Assembly (NCBI RefSeq): GCF_028471945.1
Contig: NZ_CP110128.1
Location: 3,894,501 to 3,958,500, forward strand
Length of the DNA stretch: 64,000 nucleotides
Origin: Pseudomonas sp. WJP1
Lineage (GTDB): Bacteria; Pseudomonadota; Gammaproteobacteria; Pseudomonadales; Pseudomonadaceae
Direction: 5' to 3'
The translations under genes were made by a program, and so were the position numbers. Positions within the stretch are counted from its first letter, which is position 1; each line of letters opens with the position of its first letter. The notes below the pieces were generated by a model. That model was not told the origin of the DNA and searched no databases. It saw nothing but the letters and a program-made list of their open reading frames with translations. Of this stretch, positions 8,268-17,816 are shown one piece after another.

Positions 8268-9688
8268 TGAGTTTGAAAGCTTTCCTGCCGAGCCTGCTGG
8301 TACTGGCGCTAAGCGCCTGTGCCGTCGGCCCGGACTATAAAACCCAAGCCCTTGAACCGGCCAACATCACCACGGCCACGGCGGGCGCAGCCGGCCAGAA
8401 AAACTTCGACCGCTCGCGTTTCGAAGGCATCTGGTGGCAACAGTTCGAAGATCCGACCCTCAACCAGTTGGTGACCGAATCCCTCAAGGGCAACCGTGAT
8501 CTGCGCGTCGCCTTCGCTCGCTGGAAGGCGGCCCGGGCGATCCGCGATGACGTCAGCAATGACGCCATGCCGACCATCACCAGCCGGGTCAGCAGTGACC
8601 TGGGCAAAGGGCAAATTCCCGGCGAGACCACCGATCGGGTCAACAGCGAGCGCTACGACCTGGGGCTGGACATGGCCTGGGAGATCGACCTGTTTGGCCG
8701 CATCCAGCGCAACCTGGAATCGGCGAATGCCGAGCAACAGGCGCTTGAAGCTGATCTATATCAGCTGCAGGTGACCATGATTGCCGAACTGGTGGACGCC
8801 TATGGCCAGCTACGCGGTGCACAACTGCGAGAAAAGATCGCCCTGGCCAACCTGAACAACCAGCAGGAGTCGCGCAAGATCACCATCAGCCTGCGTGATG
8901 CCGGCGTCGGCGATCAACTCGATGTGGAACGTGCCGATGCTCGCCTGGCATCGGTCGAAGCCAGCGTGCCGCAATTGCAGGCCGAACAGGTGCGGCAGAA
9001 AAACCGCATCGCCACCCTCCTGGGCCAGCGCCCGGACAAGTTGGCCGTGGACCTGAGCCCCAAAGACTTGCCGGCGATTGCCAAGGCCTTGCCGATTGGT
9101 GATCCCGCCGAGCTGCTGCAACGCCGTCCGGACATCCTCAGCGCCGAGCGCAAACTGGCGTCGGCCACGGCGCGTATCGGCGTGGCCAAGGCTGACCTGT
9201 TTCCACGGGTGAGCCTCAGCGGCTTCCTCGGCTGGACCGCCGGACGTGGCTCGCAAATCGGTTCCTCGGCGGCCAACGCCTGGGCACTGGGCCCGAGCAT
9301 CACCTGGGCCGCGTTTGACCTGGGCAGTGTAAAAGCCCGCATTCGCGGGGCCGACGCCGATGCCGAAGGCGCCCTGGCGACCTACGAGCAGCAGGTGTTG
9401 CTGGCCCTGGAAGAATCGGAAAACGCCTTCAGCGACTACGGCAAACGCCAGCAACGGCTGATTTCGCTGATTCGTCAGAGCGAATCGAGCCGCTCCGCTG
9501 CCGACCTCGCCGAGATCCGCTACCGCGAAGGCACCGCCGACTTCCTCGTGCTGCTCGATGCCCAGCGCGAGCGCCTGGCGGCAGAAGACACCCAGGCCCA
9601 GGCCGAAGTCGACCTGTATCGCGGCATCGTCGCGATCTACAAGGCCCTCGGTGGCGGCTGGCAACCGGAGACAATTGCTAGCAAGTAA
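8267..9688 (+). CDS. oprN: OprN, outer-membrane channel of the MexEF-OprN pump
   Basis: A 473-residue TolC-type outer-membrane factor lipoprotein (NodT family). The leader ends in LALSAC with the lipid-bearing Cys at about 18, followed by AVGPDY, a signature of this family. Two repeated helical/beta modules follow, with RRPDILSAERKLASATARIGVAKADLFPRVSLSG in the second. It completes the tripartite efflux pump with MexE and MexF. The ATG at 8267 is coupled to the mexF stop codon; an in-frame TTG one codon earlier is ignored. Confidence 0.92.
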   Translation: MSLKAFLPSLLVLALSACAVGPDYKTQALEPANITTATAGAAGQKNFDRSRFEGIWWQQFEDPTLNQLVTESLKGNRDLRVAFARWKAARAIRDDVSNDAMPTITSRVSSDLGKGQIPGETTDRVNSERYDLGLDMAWEIDLFGRIQRNLESANAEQQALEADLYQLQVTMIAELVDAYGQLRGAQLREKIALANLNNQQESRKITISLRDAGVGDQLDVERADARLASVEASVPQLQAEQVRQKNRIATLLGQRPDKLAVDLSPKDLPAIAKALPIGDPAELLQRRPDILSAERKLASATARIGVAKADLFPRVSLSGFLGWTAGRGSQIGSSAANAWALGPSITWAAFDLGSVKARIRGADADAEGALATYEQQVLLALEESENAFSDYGKRQQRLISLIRQSESSRSAADLAEIRYREGTADFLVLLDAQRERLAAEDTQAQAEVDLYRGIVAIYKALGGGWQPETIASK

Positions 9689-9735
9689 GCGTTTCTACAG
9701 AGCTCCTTTGGTTGGCCGCAACCAACCAATTTTTT

Positions 9736-9769
9736 GCCCCGCGCCCCATTCGGTCGCGGGGCTTTTTTT
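9736..9769 (+). terminator. Intrinsic terminator of mexEF-oprN
   Basis: GCCCCGCG / CGCGGGGC form an 8-bp GC stem with an 11-base loop, followed by seven T. It lies 47 bp past the oprN stop codon. Confidence 0.88.
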
Positions 9770-9793
9770 GCTCTCGAAAACACCTCATTCCCC

Positions 9794-9883
9794 TGTAGGA
9801 GTGAGCCTGCTCGCGATGACGGGTGACTGTTCAACAATAGTGGTGACGGACTCACCGCTATCGCGAGCAGGCTCACTCCTACA
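9794..9883. repeat. REPIN between convergent genes
   Basis: Two inverted arms (TGTAGGAGTGAGCCTGCTCG and its complement) flank a roughly 40-bp spacer. It sits between convergent oprN and the HlyD-family gene, the usual location for Pseudomonas REPINs. Confidence 0.85.
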
Positions 9884-9888
9884 AAGGT

Positions 9889-10836
9889 TTAGCGGTTTTC
9901 CTGGACAGTCACTGTGGCGGTTGTACCGGCGCGCAATTTGTCTTTACCGGCGTAGTCGGCATCGATCCGTATCCGCACCGGCACCCGCTGCGCCAGTTTG
10001 ACCCAGGTGTAGCTGGGGTTGATGTTGGCCAGCAAACGCCCGCCCGGCAGGTTTTCCCGGTCGGCAATGGCGAAGGCGATGCTTTGCACGGTGCCGCCAA
10101 ATCGTTCGCCACTCATCAACTCGATGTCGACCCGGTCACCCTCCCCGATCCGCGGCAATTTGGTTTCTTCGAAATAGCCGCTGACGTAAAACGAATCGCT
10201 GTCCACCAGTGCCACCAGCGGGCCGCCTGCGGTCGCGTAGTCGCCCTGGCGGGTCAGCAGATTGGTGACATAGCCGCTGACCGGCGATACGACGCGGGTG
10301 CGTTCCAGGTCGTGTTCGGCCTCGGCCAAGGCGGCAATGGCCAGTTGCACGTTGGCCTGGGCAAACCCCAGGTTTGCCTGGTTGCGTAGCAAGTCGGCCT
10401 GGGCCACCGAGACATCGGTGCTGGATTTTTCCCACTCTTCACCAGAAATGGCCGAGCGCTCCTTGAGGGTGCGCCGGCGCCGCTCCTCGCTCTGCCGCTG
10501 GCGCAGCAACGCCTGGCTGGCAACGATGGTCGCTTCGGACTGCCCCAGTGAGGCCTTGGCCACTTCCACCGAACGCTTGGCGTGCTCCACCGCCAGGGCG
10601 TAGCGTGAAGGATCGATTTCCAGCAGCAACTGACCCTTCTCCACATGCTGGTTATCCTGCACACCGAGGCTGACGATGCGTCCCGCGACATCGGCGGACA
10701 ATGTCACCACGTCGGCCCGCACCCGTGCATCGCGGGTCCAGGGGGCGCGGGTGTAGTGCTCCCAGGCAAACCAACCGAGCACGAAAGCCAGCACCACCAC
10801 CGCCACCGTAGTGAGATGGGCAAGGATCTTCTTCAC
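9889..10836 (-). CDS. HlyD/AaeA-family efflux periplasmic adaptor
   Basis: A 315-residue membrane-fusion protein with a single N-terminal membrane anchor (LTTVAVVVLAFVLGWFAW). The first lipoyl half contains RVRADVVTLSADVAGRIVSLGVQDNQHVEKGQLLLEIDP. A coiled-coil hairpin follows (about 75-165). The second half contains RTRVVSPVSGYVTNLLTRQGDYA. It is the last gene of a minus-strand operon after FUSC and DUF1656 genes. That trio corresponds to the AaeB-AaeX-AaeA type aromatic carboxylic acid efflux system of E. coli. The substrate is inferred from family only. Its stop lies a few bases from the REPIN. Confidence 0.85.
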   Translation of the reverse strand: MKKILAHLTTVAVVVLAFVLGWFAWEHYTRAPWTRDARVRADVVTLSADVAGRIVSLGVQDNQHVEKGQLLLEIDPSRYALAVEHAKRSVEVAKASLGQSEATIVASQALLRQRQSEERRRRTLKERSAISGEEWEKSSTDVSVAQADLLRNQANLGFAQANVQLAIAALAEAEHDLERTRVVSPVSGYVTNLLTRQGDYATAGGPLVALVDSDSFYVSGYFEETKLPRIGEGDRVDIELMSGERFGGTVQSIAFAIADRENLPGGRLLANINPSYTWVKLAQRVPVRIRIDADYAGKDKLRAGTTATVTVQENR

Positions 10837-10840
10837 GGCA

Positions 10841-11041
10841 TCAGGCTCCCATCACCAGGATCAACGTCGCGCACACGCAGACGTACAACGCACCTTCGAA
10901 CAAGGCTTCATGCCAGACGAACTGCAACACGCCCAGACGCCGCAGAATCCAGTCCAGCACCAGGAAAACCGGCACCCCCAGCAGCAACGCCTGGGCGATC
11001 GGCGGCAAGTAGACGCCGCCTATTTCCAGATCAATGGGCAA
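10841..11041 (-). CDS. DUF1656 (AaeX-like) small membrane protein
   Basis: A 66-residue protein with two hydrophobic helices (AQALLLGVPVFLVLDWIL and LYVCVCATLILVMGA), typical of DUF1656/AaeX. I place the start at a TTG at 11041, giving MPIDLEIGGVYLPP, because AAGGAG lies 9 bases upstream and family members begin this way. This start makes an 11-base overlap with the end of the FUSC gene, implying translational coupling. The ATG at 11083 would extend deep into the FUSC coding region. Only 4 bases separate it from the HlyD-family gene downstream. Its role in the pump is not defined in any species I know of. Confidence 0.8.
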   Translation of the reverse strand: MPIDLEIGGVYLPPIAQALLLGVPVFLVLDWILRRLGVLQFVWHEALFEGALYVCVCATLILVMGA

Positions 11042-13166
11042 GCTCGGGTACTCCTTGCAAAGTGGCGGGTTCGAAGTGGCCACGGTGGCGTTCCAGGAAC
11101 GACACCACGATCAACAGCGCCACGCGCATGCGAAACACCGACCAGAGGTGTTGATGAACACTGGAATGCAGCGCGTCCAGTTCATCGCCCAAGGCGTGCA
11201 GGCGACCGAGCACAGCGTTCACTTCAATGTCGGGCCGGCCGGCCACCAGCCTCCCGGTTTCGCGTACCGTGGCGAACAATCGACTTTGCAACTGCGCACT
11301 GAGCAATGTGTTGTTCTGTCCCTGTTGCCGCAGCTGGTTCAAGGCGATGCCCAACGCCATGCACCCCAGGCTGACGTCGAACAGGTCACGCGATGGCTTG
11401 TCCTGGAGGGCGGGCAACAGTCCCAACATCATGGTCAGGCGGTCGACCATGCGGCTCTCGAAGGCAAACTGGTTTTCATCGGTGGCCGGGGTTTTCAGCA
11501 AGGCGTAGACCTGCTCGCAATTCTCCTTGAACAACCGGCGCATCCGCAGCACAGGCCGGAAGGGGAAGATCAAGGCATAGACACTCAAGGCCAGTGTCGC
11601 GGCGCACAAATAAGCGCCGGCAAACTCGAACCACTGAATGGCACTGTTTTGCCCGATGCCGGTGTTTTGCGGGCCCAACAACAGGCACGTCATCAGCCCC
11701 AGGCCAATCCCCGTGCCCGTCGTGGCCGGGCTGTACAACCCCACGGCGACGGCATACAGCAAGGGCGCCAGCAGCAGCGCCAGGAGTTCGAAACTGCTGA
11801 TCATCGGCACCAGCGCAAACTGCAGCACCGACGACAACACCAGTGCCAGCGCCAGCCCCCGGGCATAGCTCTGGGCGGCCAGCAGTGGCCGGGGAAACGT
11901 CGCCATCAGCGAACAAAGAATCCCCACCACGACCATCCCGCCCCGGGCGCCGTCCCATCCGGTTTCGATCCAGATCAGCCCGGCCACCATCAGTGCGCAG
12001 TAAGCGCGGATGGCATTCATCGTCGCCAGGGTGAAATCCAGGTGCAAAGGGTTGGCCTGGCCGCGAAAAACGCTGCTGGCCTTGCGCCCGCTCTGGATCA
12101 CGTCGCTCAATTCCAGAATCGTTTCAAGCTGCTGCAGCATGCGCGCCTGTTCCCAGCGCAACGACCAGGACAGCGAGCGCAGGGTGGCCTTGAAGGGTTC
12201 GATCAGTTGCTCCGAGCGGTACGCCAGTGCATCGAAACGCGTTTGCAACGCAGCAAACTGGCGCCGCTGCTCGCCAGGCATCGAGCGCCCCTGCCGGGCC
12301 AGTTCATCGAGCAAGGCCAGTTCTTCGTCGAGCAACTGCCGTATTTCCCCGGGTATCTCGCCTTCCCAGCGTTCGAGCAACAGTTCGCGTTGATGGCGCA
12401 AGGCAGTGAGCCTTGCCGTCAGCAGCACCAGTTGGTTGCCGAGCAACTGCACCAGGTCGTCGGCGCTGCGCAAACGCGGCGCGTCGTAATACAGATGCCG
12501 GCGTACCCCCTCCAGCGCACTGATCTGCCCCAGCAACTGCATTTGCCGACGGTGGAAGTCGGCTTCGTTTTCCTCGGTGCGGATAACGGCGCTGGCGTGG
12601 GTCGCCAGCAACTTGATCACCTGGTCGATCCGGTCGAAATACTCCTTGGCCACGGCCTCAGGGCGCGCGGTCAGCAGGCTGACCACGCAGACGCAGGCTA
12701 CCGCCAGCAGCGTCTCGGTCACGCGGGTCACGGCCAGCAGGAAGGTGCCATCCTGATCGGGCACCGCCAGCAGTCCCACGACCACGGCCGTATAGCCGCT
12801 GAGGACAAAGGCCTGGGAACTGGTATAGCGCAACAAAGTGCCACCGGCGGTGCACAGCGCCAGCCACAGGGACAAGGTCATGATGAAAGGCAGCGGCGCC
12901 TGGGGGAAGATCGCCATGATCAGCACGGCCACCGCCGCCCCCAGGGTGGTGCCGATGACCTGGCCGAAACTGCGGGCCAGCACCATGCCGGCCAAGGGTT
13001 GACTGATGATGACCACGGCCATGATCGACCACTTGGGCTGCTCGAGGTCGAATACAAACGCAAGGTACAGGGTCAACAGCCCGGCCGCGATGGTTCTCAA
13101 GGCGAACAGCAGCACCCCGCGCCCGGGGTTGAGCATCGCCTTGAAGTAATGCAGCAGCGCTTGCAT
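11031..13166 (-). CDS. FUSC-family inner-membrane transporter (AaeB-like)
   Basis: About 711 residues. The N-terminal membrane block is typical of the fusaric acid resistance family (ALRTIAAGLLTLYLAFVFDLEQPKWSIMAVVIISQPLAGMVLARSFGQVIGTTLGA). A long cytoplasmic, charged helical region follows (about 190-350). A second membrane block comes after it (about 370-520), and then a helical tail. I chose the ATG at 13166 (MQALLHYFK); the frame is open 50 codons further up but that part overlaps the promoter of the divergent TPR gene. The operon order FUSC, DUF1656, HlyD suggests export of an aromatic or organic acid or fusaric-acid-like compound. Confidence 0.85.
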   Translation of the reverse strand: MQALLHYFKAMLNPGRGVLLFALRTIAAGLLTLYLAFVFDLEQPKWSIMAVVIISQPLAGMVLARSFGQVIGTTLGAAVAVLIMAIFPQAPLPFIMTLSLWLALCTAGGTLLRYTSSQAFVLSGYTAVVVGLLAVPDQDGTFLLAVTRVTETLLAVACVCVVSLLTARPEAVAKEYFDRIDQVIKLLATHASAVIRTEENEADFHRRQMQLLGQISALEGVRRHLYYDAPRLRSADDLVQLLGNQLVLLTARLTALRHQRELLLERWEGEIPGEIRQLLDEELALLDELARQGRSMPGEQRRQFAALQTRFDALAYRSEQLIEPFKATLRSLSWSLRWEQARMLQQLETILELSDVIQSGRKASSVFRGQANPLHLDFTLATMNAIRAYCALMVAGLIWIETGWDGARGGMVVVGILCSLMATFPRPLLAAQSYARGLALALVLSSVLQFALVPMISSFELLALLLAPLLYAVAVGLYSPATTGTGIGLGLMTCLLLGPQNTGIGQNSAIQWFEFAGAYLCAATLALSVYALIFPFRPVLRMRRLFKENCEQVYALLKTPATDENQFAFESRMVDRLTMMLGLLPALQDKPSRDLFDVSLGCMALGIALNQLRQQGQNNTLLSAQLQSRLFATVRETGRLVAGRPDIEVNAVLGRLHALGDELDALHSSVHQHLWSVFRMRVALLIVVSFLERHRGHFEPATLQGVPELAH

Positions 13167-13314
13167 GGGTGCGCCCGTCCAGTCCACTCCAGCAAGCGTA
13201 GTCACAGCATCGGGGTCTGGACAGGTTTGCGTATCGCAAGTCAGGGTTTGACTCAAGGCCCCGCCTGACCGAAGCTGACAGCTTTGCCAAAGCCTGCCAG
13301 CTTCCGGATCCTGC

Positions 13315-14370
13315 ATGCCCCAGTCCCGCCGCTACCTGCTCATCAGCCTCTGCGTCCTGTTTGCCATCGGCCTTGCCTGGATGTTCCTGCGCAGCAGCAC
13401 CCCGGTGGTGCCCGAAGCGATCAAGCGCGGTTACACCGAAGCGCTGACGGCAGCCCGCAACGGCCAACCGGGGGCCGCGCGGGTGCTCTACCAGCAATTG
13501 GCGCGCCCGGACATTTCGCCCAAGCGACGCGTCTGGCTGCATGCCGAACTGCCCAACTACCCCAGCTCCGTGGCGCTGAAGCTTGCGGATGCGGACTTGC
13601 AGCATGAGGCGCCCGAGGTCCGCATCGCAGCAATCAAAAGCATCAGCGCACTGGTGCCCAGCGGCCAGCGCAGCCTGTTGCTGGGGCCGTTGCTCGATGA
13701 CGGCGAGCAGAACGTGCGACTGGCCGCCGTCAATGCGCTGCTGGGCTTGTCACCCGATGATCTTGGTCTCTATTTCGGTCCTCTGGAGCAGGCCATCGAC
13801 GCCTGGCAGCAGGTGTTGAAAAACGCGCCTGAAAGCGCCGACAACCAGTACCAGCTGGCGCGGCTGTACCTGCACAACGCCCAATTGAAAGAGGCGCAAC
13901 AGGCGCTCGAACACTCGTTGCGCCTCGATCCTGGCAAGCTGCCGGCGCTGGTGATGCAGATCGAGGTACTGGACAAACAGGGCCAGGCCGACGTTGCCCG
14001 CCAACTGTTGGCCAAACAGCTCAAGGCCCAGCCCGACTCGGCCTATCTGCAACATGCGCTGGGGCTCTGGTTGCTGCATCACGGCCAAAGCGAATTCGCC
14101 CTGCTCGGTTTATCCAAGGCCGTGGAGCTTGAGCCGAACAACAAGGATTACCGCTACGACCTGGCCACCACGCTGCATGGCGAACAGGAGCTGGAAGCGG
14201 CGCAGAAACAGCTGCAGGAAATCGTCCAGCGCCATCCGAACGATCGTCGGGCACGGGTGTTGCTGGTCAATTACTGGAAAGAAAGCGGACAGTTGCAGAA
14301 CGTGCAGATACTGCTGGCGCAGCTTGAGCAAATGAATCCGGATGATCCGGCCCTGCAGCAAGGGCTATAA
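13315..14370 (+). CDS. TPR-repeat protein with N-terminal membrane anchor
   Basis: A 351-residue protein with an N-terminal helix (YLLISLCVLFAIGLAWMFL) that could be an uncleaved anchor. A region with alpha-repeat (HEAT-like) character follows (about 85-150, PEVRIAAIKSISALVPSG and NVRLAAVNALLGLSPDDLG). Consecutive tetratricopeptide repeats run from about residue 155 to the end (NQYQLARLYLHNAQLKEAQQALEHSLRLDP). It is probably a periplasm-facing scaffold; no enzymatic motif is seen. It is divergent from the FUSC operon and followed by a REPIN, so it is likely monocistronic. Confidence 0.75.
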   Translation: MPQSRRYLLISLCVLFAIGLAWMFLRSSTPVVPEAIKRGYTEALTAARNGQPGAARVLYQQLARPDISPKRRVWLHAELPNYPSSVALKLADADLQHEAPEVRIAAIKSISALVPSGQRSLLLGPLLDDGEQNVRLAAVNALLGLSPDDLGLYFGPLEQAIDAWQQVLKNAPESADNQYQLARLYLHNAQLKEAQQALEHSLRLDPGKLPALVMQIEVLDKQGQADVARQLLAKQLKAQPDSAYLQHALGLWLLHHGQSEFALLGLSKAVELEPNNKDYRYDLATTLHGEQELEAAQKQLQEIVQRHPNDRRARVLLVNYWKESGQLQNVQILLAQLEQMNPDDPALQQGL

Positions 14371-14379
14371 AACGTTCCT

Positions 14380-14477
14380 CGCCTGTAGGAGCCAGGCTTG
14401 CCGGCGAAGAACGATAACGCGGTGCAACAGCTACACCGCAGCGTCTGGTTCGCCGGCAAGCCTGGCTCCTACAGGCG
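14380..14477. repeat. REPIN downstream of the TPR gene
   Basis: Perfectly inverted arms of about 29 bp (starting CGCCTGTAGGAGCCAGGC) flank a roughly 40-bp spacer. The arm sequence (AGGAGCCAGGCTTGCCGGCG) is a sub-type distinct from the GTGGGAGCGGGC form seen in the mtl region. Confidence 0.88.
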
Positions 14478-14616
14478 AAAAACGATGACGCGGGCAAGGG
14501 TACGTAGGCCCAACGTCCCCCTACAAAAAGTTGAACGCTCATTACGACCCAGGGTCAAGAGAACAGGCAGCCCGTCACCAGCTGCCTCGTTTCCCCTAGT
14601 CATGAGAGGGCATTTT

Positions 14617-16116
14617 TTGACTACATCCAACGAGTTGACCAGCGTAAAAGCCGCCACAGGAATTGATGGTCTCGATGACATCCTCGATGGCGGACTGTCC
14701 CGCGGCCATGTGTTTTTGCTTGAGGGCGAACCCGGAACCGGCAAAACCACGGTCGCCCTGCACTTTTTGCTGGCCGGCGCCCAAGCCGGCGAGCGCTCGT
14801 TGTACATCACCCTGTCCGAAACCGAACGCGAATTGCGCCAGGGTGCGCGCTCCCATGGCTGGGAGCTGGACGATAACGTGCATATCTTCGAACTGACGCC
14901 CCCCGAAAGCCTGCTGACCGCCGAGCACCAGCAATCGCTGTTGTACTCCTCGGACCTGGAACTGGGTGAGGCCACCAAACAGATTTTTGAAGTGGTCGAA
15001 CGCGTCAGGCCCACCCGCGTTGTGCTCGACAGCCTCTCCGAGATTCGCCTGCTGGCGCAAAGCTCGCTGCGCTACCGTCGGCAGATTCTCGCCATCAAGC
15101 ACTATTTCGTGCGCTACGAGGCCACGGTGCTGCTGCTCGATGACCTGACCACCGAATCTTTGGACAAGACCGTGCACAGCGTGGCCCACGGCGTGATTCG
15201 CCTGGAGGAACTGACACCCAACTATGGCGCCGAGCGCCGACGCGTTCGTGTGGTGAAATACCGTGGCCAGAAGTACCGCGGCGGCTTTCATGATTTCACC
15301 ATCATGGGCAACGGCGTACACGTGTTCCCGCGCCTGGTGGCCGCCGAGCACCGCGGCGACTACCTGCGACAACAGTTGACCAGCGGCATCCGCGAAATGG
15401 ACGCGCTGCTCGGCGGCGGTATCGAGACGGGCTCCAGCACGCTGATCCTCGGCCCGGCGGGCACCGGCAAGTCACTGATCTCGATGATTTTCGCCGCTGC
15501 GGCCGTGAGCCGAGGCGAAAAAGCCGCACTGTTCATCTTCGATGAAGAGCTTGGCCTGCTGTTCGCACGCATGAAGAACATCGGGATCGACTTGAGTGCG
15601 CTGCAAGACAGCGGCAATTTATTGATCGAGCAAGTGGACGCCGCTGAACTGTCCCCCGGCGAGTTCTCCCATCGGGTGCGTCGCTGCGTCGATGAGGGCG
15701 ACATCAAGACCGTGGTGATCGACAGTATCAACGGTTACCAAGCGGCGATGCCGGAAGAAAACGCCCTGGTGCTACACATGCACGAGCTGCTGCTGTACCT
15801 CAATCGCAAAGGCGCAGCGACCTTCATGACTGTCGCCCAGCATGGCCTGGTCGGTGACATGCAGGCCCCGGTGGACATCACCTACCTGGCCGATACGGTC
15901 ATTCTGTTGCGCTACTTCGAAGCCCTGGGCAAGGTAAGGCGAGCCATTTCCATCATCAAGAAACGCACCGGCAGCCATGAATCGACCATCCGCGAATACA
16001 AGATCAGCGCCAACGGCATGACCATCGGCGAACCGCTGGAAACCTTCCAGGGCGTATTGCGCGGTGTCCCGACCTACCTGGGCGCGAGCAATCCCCTGCT
16101 CGGGGATACACCGTGA
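14617..16116 (+). CDS. KaiC-like double-domain RecA/ATPase
   Basis: A 499-residue protein with two tandem KaiC/RadA-type P-loop domains. Walker A motifs are GEPGTGKTT (about 37-45) and GPAGTGKS (about 279-286). The first domain has a SETERE stretch resembling KaiC catalytic glutamates; the second has FDEEL. Walker B-like VVLDSLSEIRLL and VVIDSINGYQAA are visible. I prefer the TTG at 14617 because GAGAGGG lies six bases upstream; an ATG at 14602 lacks a binding site. No KaiA/KaiB genes are nearby. It overlaps the downstream kinase by 4 bp (GTGA), so it is probably part of a phosphorelay. KaiC homologues outside cyanobacteria are often linked to kinases; the actual role here is unknown. Confidence 0.85.
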   Translation: MTTSNELTSVKAATGIDGLDDILDGGLSRGHVFLLEGEPGTGKTTVALHFLLAGAQAGERSLYITLSETERELRQGARSHGWELDDNVHIFELTPPESLLTAEHQQSLLYSSDLELGEATKQIFEVVERVRPTRVVLDSLSEIRLLAQSSLRYRRQILAIKHYFVRYEATVLLLDDLTTESLDKTVHSVAHGVIRLEELTPNYGAERRRVRVVKYRGQKYRGGFHDFTIMGNGVHVFPRLVAAEHRGDYLRQQLTSGIREMDALLGGGIETGSSTLILGPAGTGKSLISMIFAAAAVSRGEKAALFIFDEELGLLFARMKNIGIDLSALQDSGNLLIEQVDAAELSPGEFSHRVRRCVDEGDIKTVVIDSINGYQAAMPEENALVLHMHELLLYLNRKGAATFMTVAQHGLVGDMQAPVDITYLADTVILLRYFEALGKVRRAISIIKKRTGSHESTIREYKISANGMTIGEPLETFQGVLRGVPTYLGASNPLLGDTP

Positions 16117-17783
16117 CAGTCAATGATGCGACGTCCGAGCGTGCGATCATTCTTGCCCCCCTGGGGCGAGACAGCCAGATCGCCTTGACCTTGCTCAACG
16201 AGGCGGGCTTCGGCGGGGTCGTCAGTAAGGACCTGGCGGGGCTTTGCCACGAACTGCAGCAAGGCGCCGGCCTGTTGCTCATGTCCAGCGAAGCCTTGCT
16301 GCGCAGCGACCTTGAGCCGCTGCTGGGGCTGATCGAGCAGCAACCGGCCTGGTCCGATTTGCCGATCGTGCTGCTGACTCACCATGGTGGCCCGGAACAT
16401 AACCCGGCGTCACGTTTTGGCCCGCTGCTGGGTAACGTCACGTTCCTCGAACGCCCCTTCCACCCGGAAACGTTGATCAGCATGGTCACTGCGGCCCTGC
16501 GCGGTCGAAGGCGACAGTATGAAGCCAGGGATCGGTTGGTGGACTTGAGCATGAGTGAACTGCGCCTGCAAAACACCCTCGAGACCCTGGAGCAACAGGT
16601 CGAAGAGCGCACCGCGCAGCTGCGCCACAACGAGGAGGTACTGCGCCAGTCGCAAAAAATGGAAGCGGTTGGCCAGCTCACCGGCGGCATCGCCCATGAC
16701 TTCAACAACATGCTGACCGGCATCATCGGCAGCCTGGAGTTGTTGCGCCGGCGTCTGGCCCGTGGGCGCACAGAGGATCTGGACAGCCTGATCGACCTCG
16801 GCGTGACGTCCGCCAATCGTGCGGCGAGCCTCACCCACCGTCTGCTGGCGTTCTCCCGTCGCCAATCGCTTGATTCCAAGCCCGTGGACATGAACAACCT
16901 GGTGGTCTCCATGGGCGAGCTGTTGCAACGCAGCATCAATGAAAGCATCGACCTGGACATGCAGTTGAACGAGCAGCTGTGGGTCGCCGAAGCCGACCCT
17001 AACCAACTGGAAAGCGCCCTGCTCAACCTGGTCATCAATGCCCGCGACGCCATGCCTGATGGTGGAAAGCTGCTGGTGCAAACCTCGAACCGCAAGCTGG
17101 ACGCCGATTTCACCAGGCCCCACGGAAACCTTGAGCCTGGCGACTACGTAGTACTGAGCGTCACCGACAATGGCTGCGGCATGCCGCAAAGCACGATCAA
17201 TCGAGCTTTCGACCCGTTTTTTACCACCAAACCCATCGGCCAAGGCACCGGCTTGGGCTTATCGATGATCTATGGCTTCAGCAAGCAATCGGGCGGGCAT
17301 GTCGCGATTCAAAGCGAAGTCGGCCAAGGCACCACCGTGAACCTGTATTTGCCGCGTTTTGGCGGCGACCTGCCCCAGGACAAGCCGATCGACGTCGAAC
17401 ATGCGCCTTACGCGCAAAATGGCGAGACCGTGCTGATCGTCGAGGACGATCCTGCGGTACGGTTATTGGTCAGCAACGTGCTGGGGGACCTGGGGTATGC
17501 CTTTGTCGAGGCCAGCGATGCCGACAGTGCGATGCCGATCCTCGACTCGACCCAACGCATCGACCTGCTGATCAGCGACGTCGGCCTGCCCGGCATGAAT
17601 GGTCGGCAACTGGCGGAAATCGGCCGGCAACTGCGGCCTCAGCTGAGGGTCTTGTTCATCACCGGTTATGCCGAACATGCGGCGGTGCGCGGCGGGTTCC
17701 TGGATCCGGGCATGCAGATGATCACCAAGCCGTTTACCTTCGATCTTTTGACGGCCAAGGTGCAGGAGATGATTCGCGTGTAG
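16113..17783 (+). CDS. Hybrid histidine kinase with C-terminal receiver
   Basis: A 556-residue cytoplasmic kinase. Residues about 10-130 look like a degenerate receiver (conserved [10 protein letters not shown] end, but the DD pocket is lost). A coiled coil spans about 135-185. The HisKA box [21 protein letters not shown] has the phosphorylatable His at 195. The ATPase domain shows [16 protein letters not shown] and [14 protein letters not shown]-terminal receiver (about 430-556) carries [10 protein letters not shown] and [13 protein letters not shown]. No membrane segment is seen, so input probably comes through the KaiC-like partner or the N-terminal pseudo-receiver. It starts with GTG overlapping the upstream stop codon (GTGA). 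Confidence 0.88.
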   Translation: MTVNDATSERAIILAPLGRDSQIALTLLNEAGFGGVVSKDLAGLCHELQQGAGLLLMSSEALLRSDLEPLLGLIEQQPAWSDLPIVLLTHHGGPEHNPASRFGPLLGNVTFLERPFHPETLISMVTAALRGRRRQYEARDRLVDLSMSELRLQNTLETLEQQVEERTAQLRHNEEVLRQSQKMEAVGQLTGGIAHDFNNMLTGIIGSLELLRRRLARGRTEDLDSLIDLGVTSANRAASLTHRLLAFSRRQSLDSKPVDMNNLVVSMGELLQRSINESIDLDMQLNEQLWVAEADPNQLESALLNLVINARDAMPDGGKLLVQTSNRKLDADFTRPHGNLEPGDYVVLSVTDNGCGMPQSTINRAFDPFFTTKPIGQGTGLGLSMIYGFSKQSGGHVAIQSEVGQGTTVNLYLPRFGGDLPQDKPIDVEHAPYAQNGETVLIVEDDPAVRLLVSNVLGDLGYAFVEASDADSAMPILDSTQRIDLLISDVGLPGMNGRQLAEIGRQLRPQLRVLFITGYAEHAAVRGGFLDPGMQMITKPFTFDLLTAKVQEMIRV

Positions 17784-17786
17784 GAG

Positions 17787-17805
17787 CTGCCGCAGGTCGC
17801 GGCAG
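17787..17805. other. Hairpin between convergent kinase and receiver genes
   Basis: CTGCCGC / GCGGCAG form a 7-bp stem with a 5-base loop in the 33-bp gap between convergent genes. There is no T-tract on either side, so it may be a degenerate repeat or a weak bidirectional terminator. Confidence 0.35.
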
Positions 17806-17816
17806 TTCCCACCGGG

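Noticed and set aside
11034..13268. A 744-codon frame opposite the FUSC gene
   Set aside because: Gln/His/Arg-rich shadow translation; the FUSC gene has membrane segments and a coherent operon.
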